Shown piece after piece: positions 12,701 to 24,820 of a stretch of 64,000 nucleotides of DNA. Source of the DNA: Pachypanchax playfairii (Eukaryota > Chordata > Actinopteri > Cyprinodontiformes > Aplocheilidae); assembly GCA_006937955.1 (NCBI GenBank), contig SSNP01000031.1, positions 1,747,718 through 1,811,717 of the forward strand. Reading direction: 5' to 3'. The position numbers were made by a program, and so were the translations under genes. How positions within the stretch are numbered: the stretch's first letter is position 1; each line of letters starts with the position of its first letter. The notes under the pieces were generated by a model. That model had not been told where the DNA came from. It searched no databases and saw nothing but the letters and a program-made list of their open reading frames with translations.

Positions 12701-14470
12701 CAACTCCAATTTGAAAAGAATTACTGAAAAAACCCCCCAAAAAAACTAGAAGTGAAATTTGCACAAACAGCTAAAGATGACCCGGTCAAGTGTCTTCTGA
12801 CTCACATTCACTGGTTTTTAGGTTACATAAAATATAATATATAATTAAATAGAGTCACTTTGAGTTCATTGTTTAAACTTATAACATTAAAAACACATTT
12901 TGAATTAAAAAAATAGATTATAGGAGTGCTATCTTTATGATTTGGTAATGTTGGAGGAATTCTGTTATAGTTTAATTGCATCCACATGGGGAATTCATAT
13001 TTTCACAAGCGAAAACAAGTTAAATTATGAGTTTTGTATCTGACATGTGGAAAAAACAATATAACACATATATTTTCTACAAGACACACATGAAAATATG
13101 TGAAATGAACACATGAAGTGCTTGTTGAACATGGAAACCTGGTTTTTAAATTTCGTCAAAATACAATGACTTTGAGTAGAATATTAATATTAAAAAGATA
13201 TTTCTTAAAATCTTTAACTTCATTTCTACTTTCAGTGTTTCAACATTTTACTTGTAGGTTATATCAATAATGAGAAACAAAAATGTCTGTCAGTTATTAT
13301 AAAACTCCCTGTTTTTGACCCTTATGACACCAGGAAGATAAGAACAACATTTTTACCCATAATTAGATTGGTGGTGTCTTGGATTCTAGTTTGATCCAGT
13401 AAATATTTCCTCCCCTCAGCAGAGCAGTGTCTGCAGAGGCTGCAGGGCGAATGACACTCTGTCGCCACCTTTTGTTACAAACGACAGAACAATGTTGGAT
13501 TGATTGAAAAGTGAGAGACAGCGCCCTCTAGTGGTAGGTTTCTGCTCCAACAACAAACAGCCTGTTAATTTATTCATCATAAATCATGTAAACGTTTTGT
13601 TTTTAGAATACTGTGACTGATGATGTTTTTCCACTTGAGTATTTGCCCTTATCTTGTAAAATGAAAACAAATAAAACACAGCTAGCTGCAAAATTCCGTT
13701 GAAAACTATTTAACCTTAAGCAAAGTCAACTTGGAGTCACACATGTTGATTTTTTAGAAAATTAATCAAATTTTAGAACAAAAATAATTGTAAAAATTCT
13801 ACATATACTTATCTTAAGTCAGTGTATGAAGCAAAAACTCATCCAGAATTGTGTCTTTTAGTTTCATGGAGTTTGTGATTCTTCTAACAGAGACATATTT
13901 TATTTTTAAAAGTTGTTTTGTTGTTATAATTTCTACTTTAGCTGCTCTGACTAAGATTTTTGGTTCATTAAAGTAAAATCACAACCCTCAGGAGTTCTCA
14001 TGCTAAATCATCATGTGTTTAACACACCTAACACAAACTCTGTAGCTCTATTATATATTCAGGTGACTTTAATCCCTGTAGTTTCTCCTGCAAAATTGTT
14101 AGACGTAAATATTTGACTCAAGTCATTCATTATTGGATTGCTAAACTATTTTTTAAGCTCTGATGTACAAAACATTTACATTTATTTCCCCTTTGAGTAA
14201 ATCATACCATGGACAAGTCGACACATGTATTTAGTTTAAATTAATTGGGTGAGATATGTGAGTAAATAAAAATAAATTAAAGCCACCAAGGTAACTAAGT
14301 ACCGGGAGGACAGAATAAAAAAAAACTGTAGAGGTTACAGGAACTTCTGGAGCCACCATCCCTTTCAATTAAATCTTATTTAATTGCTATTTGTCTGTTT
14401 ATAAGTGAAGACAGTTTGTAAACTTTAACCTCGGTGGTCTGGACTCAGCTTCCTGTTCCTTCATATTTCT
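9780..14470. other. Intergenic region between two divergent genes
   Basis: I found no exon here. The open frame near 10635-10946 has no recognisable content. The region holds one dispersed repeat (11696-11830) and a strong CTCF-like word at 13523-13534 in minus orientation (CCACTAGAGGGC when read on that strand). Upstream control elements for both genes may lie here, but none can be named from sequence alone. Confidence 0.45.
11696..11830 (+). repeat. Common teleost dispersed-repeat segment
   Basis: The stretch containing AGTCGGCTGAGGCAGAAGG and, further on, GGTTTCTTCCTGTTAAAA is a sequence I know as very abundant in fish genomes, usually as part of a retroposon tail. No target-site duplication was located and the family name is not certain. 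Confidence 0.5.
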
Positions 14471-14639
14471 TTGTTTTGATATGAGGTGAGCTGTGCGCGC
14501 GCACGCGCCCATCCTTCACCTCCGTCCGGCAGGCAGCAGCGAATAGGACACAGCGGCTCTCGCGCGCGCTCGCCTCGCGCGCACAGATCACTTGCGCTGC
14601 TTGTTATTAACGTTAATAACGTTATCTCTCGCGTCACTC

Positions 14640-14874
14640 ATGTCCCCAACAACGACTGCTGCCTGCCGCTGCAGAGGGTCCGGTGGAGACGGGACTGCGG
14701 GTCAGGTGCACCGCTGGGACTGGAATACGTTCAAGTTTGTTTGTTTTTCTTGTTTCCTTTTTTCTCAAACGCTACGAAGAAGAGATAGAGATTAGCGCCC
14801 TGATTTTGTCGCCATTGTTTTATCCGGGATGGGATTCGTTCTGGAGCGACCTGCCGCCTAAACCTTCTTTAAAG
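14640..14874 (+). other. znf516: Candidate non-coding first exon of znf516
   Basis: Inside the CpG island a splice donor (AAAG then GTAAAG) lies at 14874/14875. A second, equally good donor (GTAG then GTGAGC) lies at 15160/15161, so alternative first-exon ends are possible. The 5' boundary is not defined by sequence. Joining either donor to the acceptor at 24613 gives an intron of about 9.5-9.7 kb. Confidence 0.35.
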
Positions 14875-15048
14875 GTAAAGAGTGACGCTAAACGACCGTT
14901 AACTAGCAAAACATGGTGTTTGAGTGAGGAGCAGGATCCCGGTGACACTTGACGGACGTGGAGAGGTGTTCTGTTAGAGTTTGTGTCGCCGAAAGTTAAA
15001 GACAACATCGTATTTCTTAATTGATGTAGATTTGTGCAACACTCGGTC

Positions 15049-15082
15049 GAGCCCCCCCCCCCCGCACACACACACACACACG
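15049..15082. repeat. C-run followed by CA microsatellite
   Basis: A run of about a dozen C followed by (CA)n, within the promoter island. Likely polymorphic. Confidence 0.85.
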
Positions 15083-15230
15083 TTATTATCGTGCCATTTA
15101 AAAGCAGCTTTATCGTTGTCTTCACCACCAGCTACCAGCGGGCTCTCAAACTTGTGGTAGGTGAGCTGAAACGGGACAGACAACAAGGCTGCCATTGTAC
15201 CGGATCAGCGGCGGATTAACGGAATTCCTT

Positions 15231-16942
15231 TTCTCTGCGCTGACTGTCTGAATGGCCTCCAGCCTCCATCTGCCTCTGATGCTTCAGCATCTTCTCTTGA
15301 GAAAAGCTGTAAACTTGAACTCATCATGGTAGATGTCCCACAGAGATGTTTGTGATTATAGAACTCACGACGGACCATTGACGGGCCACTTTTAATCATT
15401 TATTCATGAATAAAATGAAAATCTTTATCTGCAGCCCTTTATGACACCTTACACACCTAATCTTACTCATTATTAGATTCAAAACAGTTTACCTGATTGA
15501 ATGACGCCATTAGGCTCTTAAACCTTGTTGCATTTAGTTACTGATGATATTTATCAACCAGAACTTCAGAGTTCAGTTGGTTTTGCTCTTAATATTCTTT
15601 GGATTTAGATTTTTATTTAGAATTAAGAGCAGCGCTACTATTAGGCTGCAAATACACTGTGCTCCACAGACATCCAGATGTAATGCTAGTTATTGGTCTA
15701 GTTACTGCCAATAAAGAAATTGGCTCAGATTTTCAATTTCTTCCTGCCCCCCCAATACACTTGCACATCATACACAACATGCACCATCCACCGCTCTCCC
15801 CTCCTCCCCCAGGAAGTATGTAGCTGACCAACATGTGGGGGAAGTAATCCCAGCTATTAGGGTAATCTCCTCAGCATGACGATCAATAGGGGAGGGTGTG
15901 CGACCCAAACAAGCAGACAAGAATAGTGTTGGGGGGCAAAATTTGTGCTAAAGAAAAAATGATTTAATCATCTAGATTAGGTCAGGAGACAGGACAGGGG
16001 TCTGGGCAGGGGCTTGTTGCTGGAAGGGGGGGGAGGGGTGGGGACCAAGCAGACGGGTGGATGTGAGGGGTGAGGCCATCTCCACTTTGGGCAGCTCTCC
16101 TTTTGTGACAACAGGCTGAAAGATTTTAGGTTTTTGTTAATTCAAAAGCTAGGAAATAGATGGTTCCATGACTAATGAGGCATTTGCTAAAACGTCTGTG
16201 TACAGAGTATAAAAAGAGGAGTAAATACAAACAAAAACAAGTCCCTCCTCATCTGTTAGATACGTTGTTAGATATGTCACCAGAGACTCCAAAAATCAAT
16301 TAGGTAAAACAGCAGATGATGGTGATCTTCCTTCAGGAAGTGTGTTTACATTCTGTCCACCCTAGCGCTGATCCGAATGCCTAACAGCACACCGTACAGA
16401 TGCAGGCTTCAGAGGAATGTTAACTCGTCTTAACTATCTCTACTCATCATCTGCTCTAGGTGTGTGTAAGCCAAGCTATCTGGACATTTCCTGTAGGATG
16501 CAGAGAGTAAACATAGTCTGACTGTGTCTAAACCAATAGAAGAAAGTCTCTCAAAAGATATCTTTAAAAAAAACTAAACAAATACAGTTCTTGCTTGAAG
16601 AACTTAAAACTTTTCTGTTCTGTGCTGAACACACATGCCAACATATTGTTTGTGTGTTTATTATTTTTACTGTGAGTCAACAAGACAGTAATGTCTTAAA
16701 TGAAAACATAGTTTTTCCATAACATTTTAAAAAAATTGTCATTTCTATTAAATATTCTCCTAAACACAACATTGTTTTTGGAAATGTTTTTATCCACATG
16801 AAAACACTCAAAATGACCCAAAATGCTTCCATGAAAAAAAAAAACAGCCTGAAAACACAAGCCTGTATGTAATCTGTGATTATTATTATTGTTGTTGACG
16901 CTACATTTGGCATGTTTGGTGTTGTATATAAGGTCAAAGAGG
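15231..16942. other. znf516 intron 1, 5' part
   Basis: No exon seen. The 15.8-16.1 kb stretch is less AT-rich and reads like possible conserved non-coding sequence. It contains a G-rich tract at 16026-16043 (eight G, A, four G, T, four G) that fits a G-quadruplex motif with one-base loops. Confidence 0.35.
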
Positions 16943-17505
16943 TAGTGCTGCCATGATTAGTCGATTAGTCACGATAACGTCGACAAACAAAATTGTGGAC
17001 AAAAAATGTAATAGTCAATGCCATTATTTATTCTCTGAAGCATTTTTTTTTTATCCTGCCATAGAGCCTCTTCACTTCTTCTTACAGTGCACTTCTTTAT
17101 TGAATGTTTAACATTAGCATCCATCCGCTGTGCAACAACCAAACATCTTCAGAACGTCTGATACATGGATTACTGTAATACAGAACATAGTAAGGCACTC
17201 TAGTATTCACCCTCAAATTACCGTAACACGCTGAGTGAGAGTGCACTTCAATATTCACACTTAACAATACAGCTGTAACGATGGTGATTTCATTACCATT
17301 AGCAAACACATTTGCTCTAACTTTACAAATGCTAATGATTTATTGTATACCGCTATGTTACAGTGTTAAAAAAGGTGTATGGGTTATTGCAGCTCCATCA
17401 TAGTGCAGTAAGCTAGACTTTATGCATGGCACGATTAGTCGACTAATGTCTCCAAAAAAACTGATGATTAATCGACTATTAAAATAATTGTTTGTAGCAG
17501 CACTC
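16943..17505. mobile_element. Non-autonomous hAT-type element (MITE), 563 bp
   Basis: The element is bounded by a perfect 8-bp target-site duplication, CAAAGAGG, at 16935-16942 and 17506-17513, the hallmark length for hAT transposons. The ends share the inverted sequence AGTGCTGC. Just inside both ends are copies of a GATTAGTCGA-type motif in opposite orientations, which I recognise from abundant fish hAT MITEs. It contains no transposase frame, so it depends on an enzyme made elsewhere. It lies within intron 1 of znf516. Confidence 0.85.
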
Positions 17506-17513
17506 CAAAGAGG

Positions 17514-20500
17514 TAACGGCAATGTTTTGAAAAGGTTGCATTTTGGCTGTTTACATGAAAATTTAATCATGTTGTGTCATTATGTTTATCTTTGGAATCT
17601 ATTCCTAAAAAAATACTGTCTTGGTGCTCATAAAATACCCTCTGCATGTCACGTCTACCTGTAAATCATTTTGGAAACTTGATTATTTTGTGTATGAGAC
17701 CATCTGCTTCCTCGAAGCATCAAGTGAACCACCAGTTCACAATCTATTGATGAGTCAGATGGACTCTGAAAATAAAAAAAGCGAACTTGCCCTTTAAGTC
17801 TCTGGTGAAGAGTTTGGGGTTGAAACACTGGCAGACTATCCAGATGGAAGATGGGAGGGATGAGTAAGACGTTTACAGATCCCCTCTGTTTGGTCCCATT
17901 GAGACAGAGGGAGACGAGATTGGATGTGTCTGAGGGAATCGGGTTACCATCAGCCCATTCTACTCCAGAGGAGCGCCGGTGTAAAAGATGCAATACCCCT
18001 CTGGGAAACCTAATCCAGACCCTCCTGCCAGCTGTCATGCTTTTGCTCTTGGGTAAAAATCGCTAAGCAGATATCGCCTTACCCTACCTTACCTTGATCA
18101 TGAGGGAAAAAAGGAAATTGCACGCATGTTCTTACAAATCAGCATTTACTGTGAAACATGAGCGTCTTGACAATAATAATGCAAAACAAAGTGAAATTCA
18201 ATTTCTAAACTTTTTAGATGTATTGGTTGAAGGAATTAGAGAAGTTGGGTTTGAATTAGGATGTTTAAAGGTACAGTATGTAAGAATTAGACTTTGTGGT
18301 CAAATCCGAGTCCCGCAATTCATGTAGAAAAAAAAACTGTCTGCTCTCACCCACTCACCCCCTCCCCTCCCTGATTTTTCTGCAGGGTTGCCAGTTCCAG
18401 TGTTGATTCGCATTTAGTTTCTCTTGTATTTGTTCAATTTTTGGGAATGTCTGAAGGCCTATTTGTTCTGCTTTGAGTTTTCCTAAGTGCCTTTGAACAC
18501 CCCCGTCACATGCAGCTCGGTTGCTCAGTTGGAAGGATGCTGGTGGTTTCTTACTCTTTGCTGCTGGCCGTTGTGGAATTACAGCTGCTTGTGTTGAAGA
18601 CTTGGCAACCTTTAAGGTTCACATGTGATTCGTTATGGAAGCAGGAAGTCTGGACGTGTAAATAATGATTCCGATCCGGACCAGCGTTTTTAAAATGACA
18701 GAAACTAACGACCACCCAGCAACATAAAGGCAGTGTTTACTTTGTTAGTGGGTCATGTTTAATGTGAATTTAAATAAATATCTAACAAATTAACTTTAGT
18801 AGGGAAAATTTGTCATAATTTGTAGGTATTTAAGGACCCAAAATACAAACATGGAGGCAGGATGGAGTTTTATTAAAACACAAGTTTTAACAAAGGAAAT
18901 CAAACAACAACAATCGTAAACAAAGAATAACTAGCCTTGGAGGTACCTGTCAGATATGGCACAGAGTTTGAGGAACTGGAGAGTATAACTACCGGGATGG
19001 GTGATTATTGAGTGGCAGCAGCTGGGGTGATTGACAGATGAGAAGCAGGTGTGAATAAACTGATCAATAAGAGCGAGCTGAGGAAAAGGGAATGACAAAC
19101 AGCACTGAACAAAGAAAAGACTGAGTTGCAATATTTTAGGCTATTTCCAAGACACGTTTTGGATGTAATAATATTCAGCCTGTGAGTTTAATTTTTGTGT
19201 ATTTCACATTAGTGTCATATTTCAAAAAGAGTAAAATCAATGTCCTTTGGTTTTCTCCTAGTAACATCAGAATAGATGATGACAAAGACTCATGGAGGAA
19301 AAAGACACAAAGTAAAGTGACACACACACACAAAAGGAGACAGAGTGAGTCTGAGCTGACCTTGCCATGATAATCTAATCCCTGTCGAGAGTGCTTTTTT
19401 TAGAGAGCAAGTTAATGCCATCAGATTATAGTCCCGTATCTCCCACACCAGCCAATCCACACTGAAAAGAAGAAAACAGAGTGGATCCTCAGACCCACCG
19501 CAGCAGACAAATCAACCCCGGTATTTCAAAATATCCCGACATATGGAATCCCTTCACCTTTACATTTCTGCTTTTAGCAGTCAGTGTCTCGTGTCGTCCT
19601 CCATGAGTCATTTTATCAGGTGAAACCTCTGCCACAATTCTTTCATGTCTTTTCTTTGTGTCATGGATACCCTTTAATGCACTAAGGGACAGCCATGATA
19701 AAAGGCCACTCATTGAGCAGCTCATCTCATGCAGTGAAGAGTAATCCCTGTGTATGTTGTGTAACCCAGTGCAGAGTTGGACAGGGAGGGGGATGGGCGC
19801 CGACGTGCACAAGTTTGTCCGTGCTCAGGACTGTTGAGCTCATGGCCGTCTAATCTTTTAGGTACATTAGGCTGTTCGCACACATCAGAGTGCTGCTTCA
19901 CTGTTTTTCATGTCGTTGAGTCACTCTAGGAACACTACAAGTCATGGAAGTAAACCGGTGTCACACGGTGAGGTATCAGGGGGATTGTTTACACTCTGAT
20001 CTCATGTCACACTTACTTTGACTTGTGAGCATTCAGGTCTTAGTTTAAGACAAATTCAATTATTTGTATATATTTGTTAAAAAAAACTATACATTTTAGG
20101 TAGAAGGATTCAATTTATGTATTAAACTGCCAGTAATCCAAACCAATTGAATCTAAATACGTTCACAGTCCTATTGTTATGTGGTACACCGCTGAAGCGT
20201 TCACGTGCTCCTGTGTGTTGGACAGCCATTAAACACGTCACTGAATGCAGACACCTGGGTGTCTGTGCTGACTTCATAACATCTGGAAGGAGTCAGCTGT
20301 AACCGCATCAGCTGTGACTCTGCAGTTTAAAAAGATTCTGCAGAAGTTTCAGTTTTGCTGAAGCTTTTACAAGCTGACGTGAATGCTGTGCAAAATATAT
20401 TTACAGACAACCAGTCTGACAAAGTTAAAAGGATGTTCTTAGATAAACCATGTTTGTGGAATGTTTAAATAAAATGTTTTTTAAAAGACTTTATCCTAAT

Positions 20501-23500
20501 TAGGCTTTATTCACACAACTTCTCCCGCCACAAGTTTTGAAGAGAAATGCTGACGGTTTGAAATAGCTCAGCTTGGAGGTCGGCTGATACGGGTTTGTTG
20601 ACGGCTGCTGGTTACTTCCAGAAGTCAGGGCAGCCGATGGCTGAGACACTGTGCCGATTTCTGTTTTGTGCAGTGGGATTTTCTTTTGAACTTTTAAACT
20701 TCATCACTTATAGAAAGTTTGATTTGCACTGATATTTAAGTTTAAGGTTGAATTCTGCATTTAATCACACATTTTGAGATTTTGGGCCAGAGGTGGCTCA
20801 AGAAAGACAGGATTGACCCCCCCAGTTCTTTTTAGTATTAAATGTAAAATCAGTGAACCACCTGAGATCTGGCTGGACAATTTAAAGGTATTTAGTTGTT
20901 TTCTTGACACTATGCACAATCATGACAAGCCAAAACAAACAGAATAAACACCAGATCAGTTTATTTTATTGATTGAAAGTAAATGTTCTCATGACCTAGA
21001 ATATTCCTTCCTGTCTGATGTTCGGCTGTCTGTAAATCCTACATGGCACGGGGCTCCGGCTTCATTACTGAGGGAGGTTTCCAAATATTTTGAAACATTT
21101 GTTGCAGGACCTCGTTGTCTTGTTGTAAAACACGTTTCTCATCAGAGTTGTTGCAGGTATCAAACGGAAACCCTTTTTGTTTTTTGGTTCTGTAGGTCAG
21201 AAAGTGCGAGACGCGTGAGACAACACTGAGACAGGTTTGCATCGTATTAAAGTAACTCATGACGGATCGGAAACAAAAATTAGATTAGGAAATTCTGAAA
21301 GTAATACAATGAGTAAAAAGAGAACAGAGTTTGTGACTTCATTCCAATAATAATAATTGCGCAACATTTGCACAAATGTCCCAAGTTATTCCCAGTATGA
21401 ACATGCACATGTCTTAAGCATGATTTCAGGGTGATTCCAACTGAAAATTATCATATTTTCTCATAACTTATGTCTCTAACTGGCTGCTGCTAGTTGCAGC
21501 AGAGTGAGATACAGTTATATTGTAACGTTTGGACAAGCGGATGTTTGCTGGATTATTATCCCTACAGGTAAAAAAAATGTACAAACAGAAGAAAATCCAA
21601 TACAAATTGGACTTGTTCCTTTTCTCTGTATAGTTTTGTTAGGGGAATTTTGTTGCCAGCTGACAAACTGGGTTCAATTAACCTGAAACCTACTTTGACC
21701 AGCAACATGAACAACAAGACCCGATTTGTTACCCTTAAGGTAAAGTACATGCTTTTATCTTGTAGCTTAAAAAAAGAACCAAACGTTTTCTTCTAATTCA
21801 CAATTAGAAGAGAGAATATTAATCAGACTTTAAGGATAGCTCGAAAGCAGTACTTACTCAGTTTGGGAGTTGATTTGTTTTATGCATCACTTGTGCCTGC
21901 AGTTGGTGGAAACAGACAGGATTACTGGACACAAAACCGTAGATGCGAGGTGAGGCTTAGTGAATAACTGTGGCTTTGAACACTAGCATAAGGACAGTCA
22001 CATGCTATCTCCAGTCAGGGGTATGTTGGCACTGGTTGTTGATATGAATATTTGGACCATTTCAGCACACACACTCAGGACAGACATATGCATGCAATAT
22101 TGGGGTTTAAAGCAGTCATTTTACATATTCTGCTAGTTTGCAACTATAAATATAAAGGAAACTCTTTATGCTAAAAGAAATAAAGCATTGGAGGGATTTC
22201 TGGTCTTTGTGTGGTAAGATGGGAAATGCTATTTTCAGCCCACAGCAGCAAGCAGGCACACAGGCCGCGCACAAACATACGACCTGCTGAAAGCGGATAT
22301 TTTCACACACACATCACAGCACAGCGCAGGCTCTCAGCATCCGTGCCCTGACCATAGGGAGTTTGTGCTGAGCTGGTCTGGACGTCAGGATGAATCAATG
22401 TGAGGACAGCTGACTGGACATGCCTATTCATCTGCCAAAGAAAAGAGAGAGGAGAGAAAAAAAAGGAGCCGGGAATTCTAAAAGAAATGAGCCGAGCCCT
22501 GGAGCAACATGTTCGGCTGTGTCCATTACTCCACTGATCTTTAGAGAACGTTGAGAGAGTATGGGATAAAAGCAGAGGAAGTAGAAAGTATGGTTGAATA
22601 CATGAAAGGTGGGGGTAGGGGGTAATAAAAACATACGTAATGACAAAAACATGAACTCATACTGTTGTACTGCACTGACTCCATACTGCAGGTCTGTTTA
22701 TACCCATCTGTTGCCCTCAGCTCTCTGACTTTATCCCCATTGTGTTAACTCATTACATTCGCCTTAACCTTAAACCCTTAATTGCCACCCTCCAGTTTCT
22801 CCTATCCGCCCCCCCCTTCCTGGAGACCGCATGCTACATTGGCCATGCACTAATCTGATAGCGTCTCCTTAGAAAACACCTGCCATGTCCAGAAAGAACC
22901 CATATTTACAGAATAACACCCATTCCGCTCGTGAGCGGATCAGCATGCAGACAGATGCGCCTTTGGACACAAGGACTCAGATACAGATAATTAGACGGCC
23001 TCAACACCAGAAAAATCCTCCCAGTGTCCTACCAGTGTTAGCTTTGTTGTGTAGTTTCTTCCTCAATTCATAAACTGATATTTTGAACAAGAGTCGCCTA
23101 TTGTCCTGCCTCTTTGCTCAGGCATGTATTTGAAGACAGTGACGTCTAGGCCCAGGCCTCTTTGCTTTAACAATAACTATCTGGACCCCCTAATGAGGGC
23201 TGGAGAGCCAGACGTGAGGCGATGTGACAGTTCTAGTGCGGCCAACACAATAGCAGGTTTCTCTTTTGACTGCCTGGCTGGCTGTATACCATTTCTTTCA
23301 CTATAACAGTCCAACAAATGGTCAACATGTTTCAGAACTAAAAAAAAACCTTCTATTTTCTTTTTCAAATCACTTGGCAGCTGTAATTTTTGGGTTTATA
23401 CTGTAATGGTTTGTTTAATTATTAGATAAGGTATTAAATAAGTCAAATTTAATTTCTTTTTGTTACTTTTACTCCAGATCAAGCCTTTGCATGTGCCAGT

Positions 23501-24613
23501 TTGGTTTTAAAATGAAGTTTGCTGATAATGGTTTATTGATTGGGAATTAGAGTGGATAGGCCCTGAGGGTTCATCCTGGCTGGCCAGGAATGAATCCATC
23601 TCTTCATGCTTCGCCTCACACGCTCAATCTAAGCACAGGAAACCAAAGGACTGACAGACATGCACGTTGAGACACTGACCCGCGGTCTAATACATACAGA
23701 CAGCCATCGTTCATCCACTATGGAACAAAAGGTTATTCCAAAATCTCACTCATGCAGATTTTCTTCAGTGGCCTCTCCCTTTGTACACAGTCACACACAC
23801 CATACATACTCTTTATAATTTGCATTGAATGTGCCCAACTTTCTTCTGGTCTTTAGATCATTTATTTTTCAGGCTTTTTGAAGATCTTTTAATTTTTTTC
23901 CTTTGGACTTTGGCTGCTTTTTTGCTTATTTTCGGTCCAATCTTTGTACCTGACTATAACAGCATGTTAGGGTGTGTGTGCTTAAAAAAAGAGCAGTATC
24001 TGAAGGTCATGTCTGTTGAGGGTGAACAACAAAAGACCTGCATCATCCTTCTCTTGATCATCAACTGCATTTCAAGTTTTCAGCTTAAAGTTTGGGGAAT
24101 CACCTCATCAGCACTAAAATACAAATTTATAAAATGAACAGTGTTTTCATAGATCCATTTAAATAAATTGGAACAAATTGGGTAACACCTAAAAATTCAA
24201 AATGAAAGGATTTTTTTACTCAGTTATGTGAGTTAATTCATAAGTCAGGGTTAAATGACTTAAACACAACAAACATTTCTCTGAAAATGAGAGAAAAAAA
24301 AGCAGCTAAAGTCTCTTAAAAACTTTCAGAAAGTCCAAATCTGTTAAAGTTTATATCTGTTAAAAACCTCAAACTTTATATTAGAGCAGTATTTTTTGCA
24401 ATAGTGTTTTCTAAGTGAAACCAGTTTCTGTGTTACAAAGATAAAAGTATAAAAGTAAGTATAAAAGAGAAGCATGAAGTGTTTAGATACATTAGGAAAC
24501 ACCTACAAGAGATATGAAGCTGTTATTTAGGTAAAGAGAAACAAAAACAAATAGTTTTGAAACATGAAAAAACTGTAATCTCAGACCTAATTTCACGTTC
24601 TTCTTTGTTTCAG
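17514..24613. other. znf516 intron 1, 3' part
   Basis: I found no exon. The segment starting near 18268 (GGTACAGTATGTAAGAATTA) to about 18700, and 18840-19140, look like dispersed fish repeats of unknown family. Stretches at 19380-19850, 22680-23000 and 23550-23800 have balanced composition and homeobox-like ATTA/TAAT words, and could be conserved non-coding sequence; this cannot be decided without an alignment. Confidence 0.35.
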
Positions 24614-24820
24614 GTATTTCTGTGAAAACCACATGCAACTTCCGTATAAAGTTAATTTCTCCAAAGGTCCGAATGGACAATAAAACTGGGACTCTCTGCA
24701 AGTTTTTGGAGCTTGCTTTGGGAACTTTGTAACTCCTGTGGCATAAACTTTGCACCGTTTGCAGACTTACTGTACAGCTTGGCTTCTTATTTTTAACCTG
24801 CAAGTGCCCCACAGAAAGTA
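24614..24820 (+). other. znf516: 5' UTR part of the znf516 coding exon, with two short upstream ORFs
   Basis: A splice acceptor (TTTGTTTCAG) ends at 24613. Between it and the start codon lie two short upstream ORFs, 24633-24683 (16 codons) and 24673-24732 (19 codons), which overlap in different frames. Both end well before the main ATG, so re-initiation would be needed; this could dampen translation. Confidence 0.6.

Larger units (their letters stand above)
14480..15230 (+). promoter_or_regulatory. CpG island, probable znf516 promoter
   Basis: CpG density rises sharply from about 14490, with alternating CG/GC runs at 14494-14510 and 14560-14585 that can adopt Z-DNA. This is unlike the CpG-poor surroundings. 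The gene immediately downstream on the plus strand is znf516, whose first coding exon is preceded by a splice acceptor, so a non-coding first exon must lie upstream; this island is the only good candidate. I see no clear TATA box, as is usual for CpG-island promoters. A perfect 18-bp palindrome sits at 14603-14620. Confidence 0.6.

Noticed and set aside
14486..15219. Open frames in the CpG island
   Set aside because: The low stop-codon frequency comes from high CpG content; no recognisable protein and no splice link to coding exons.
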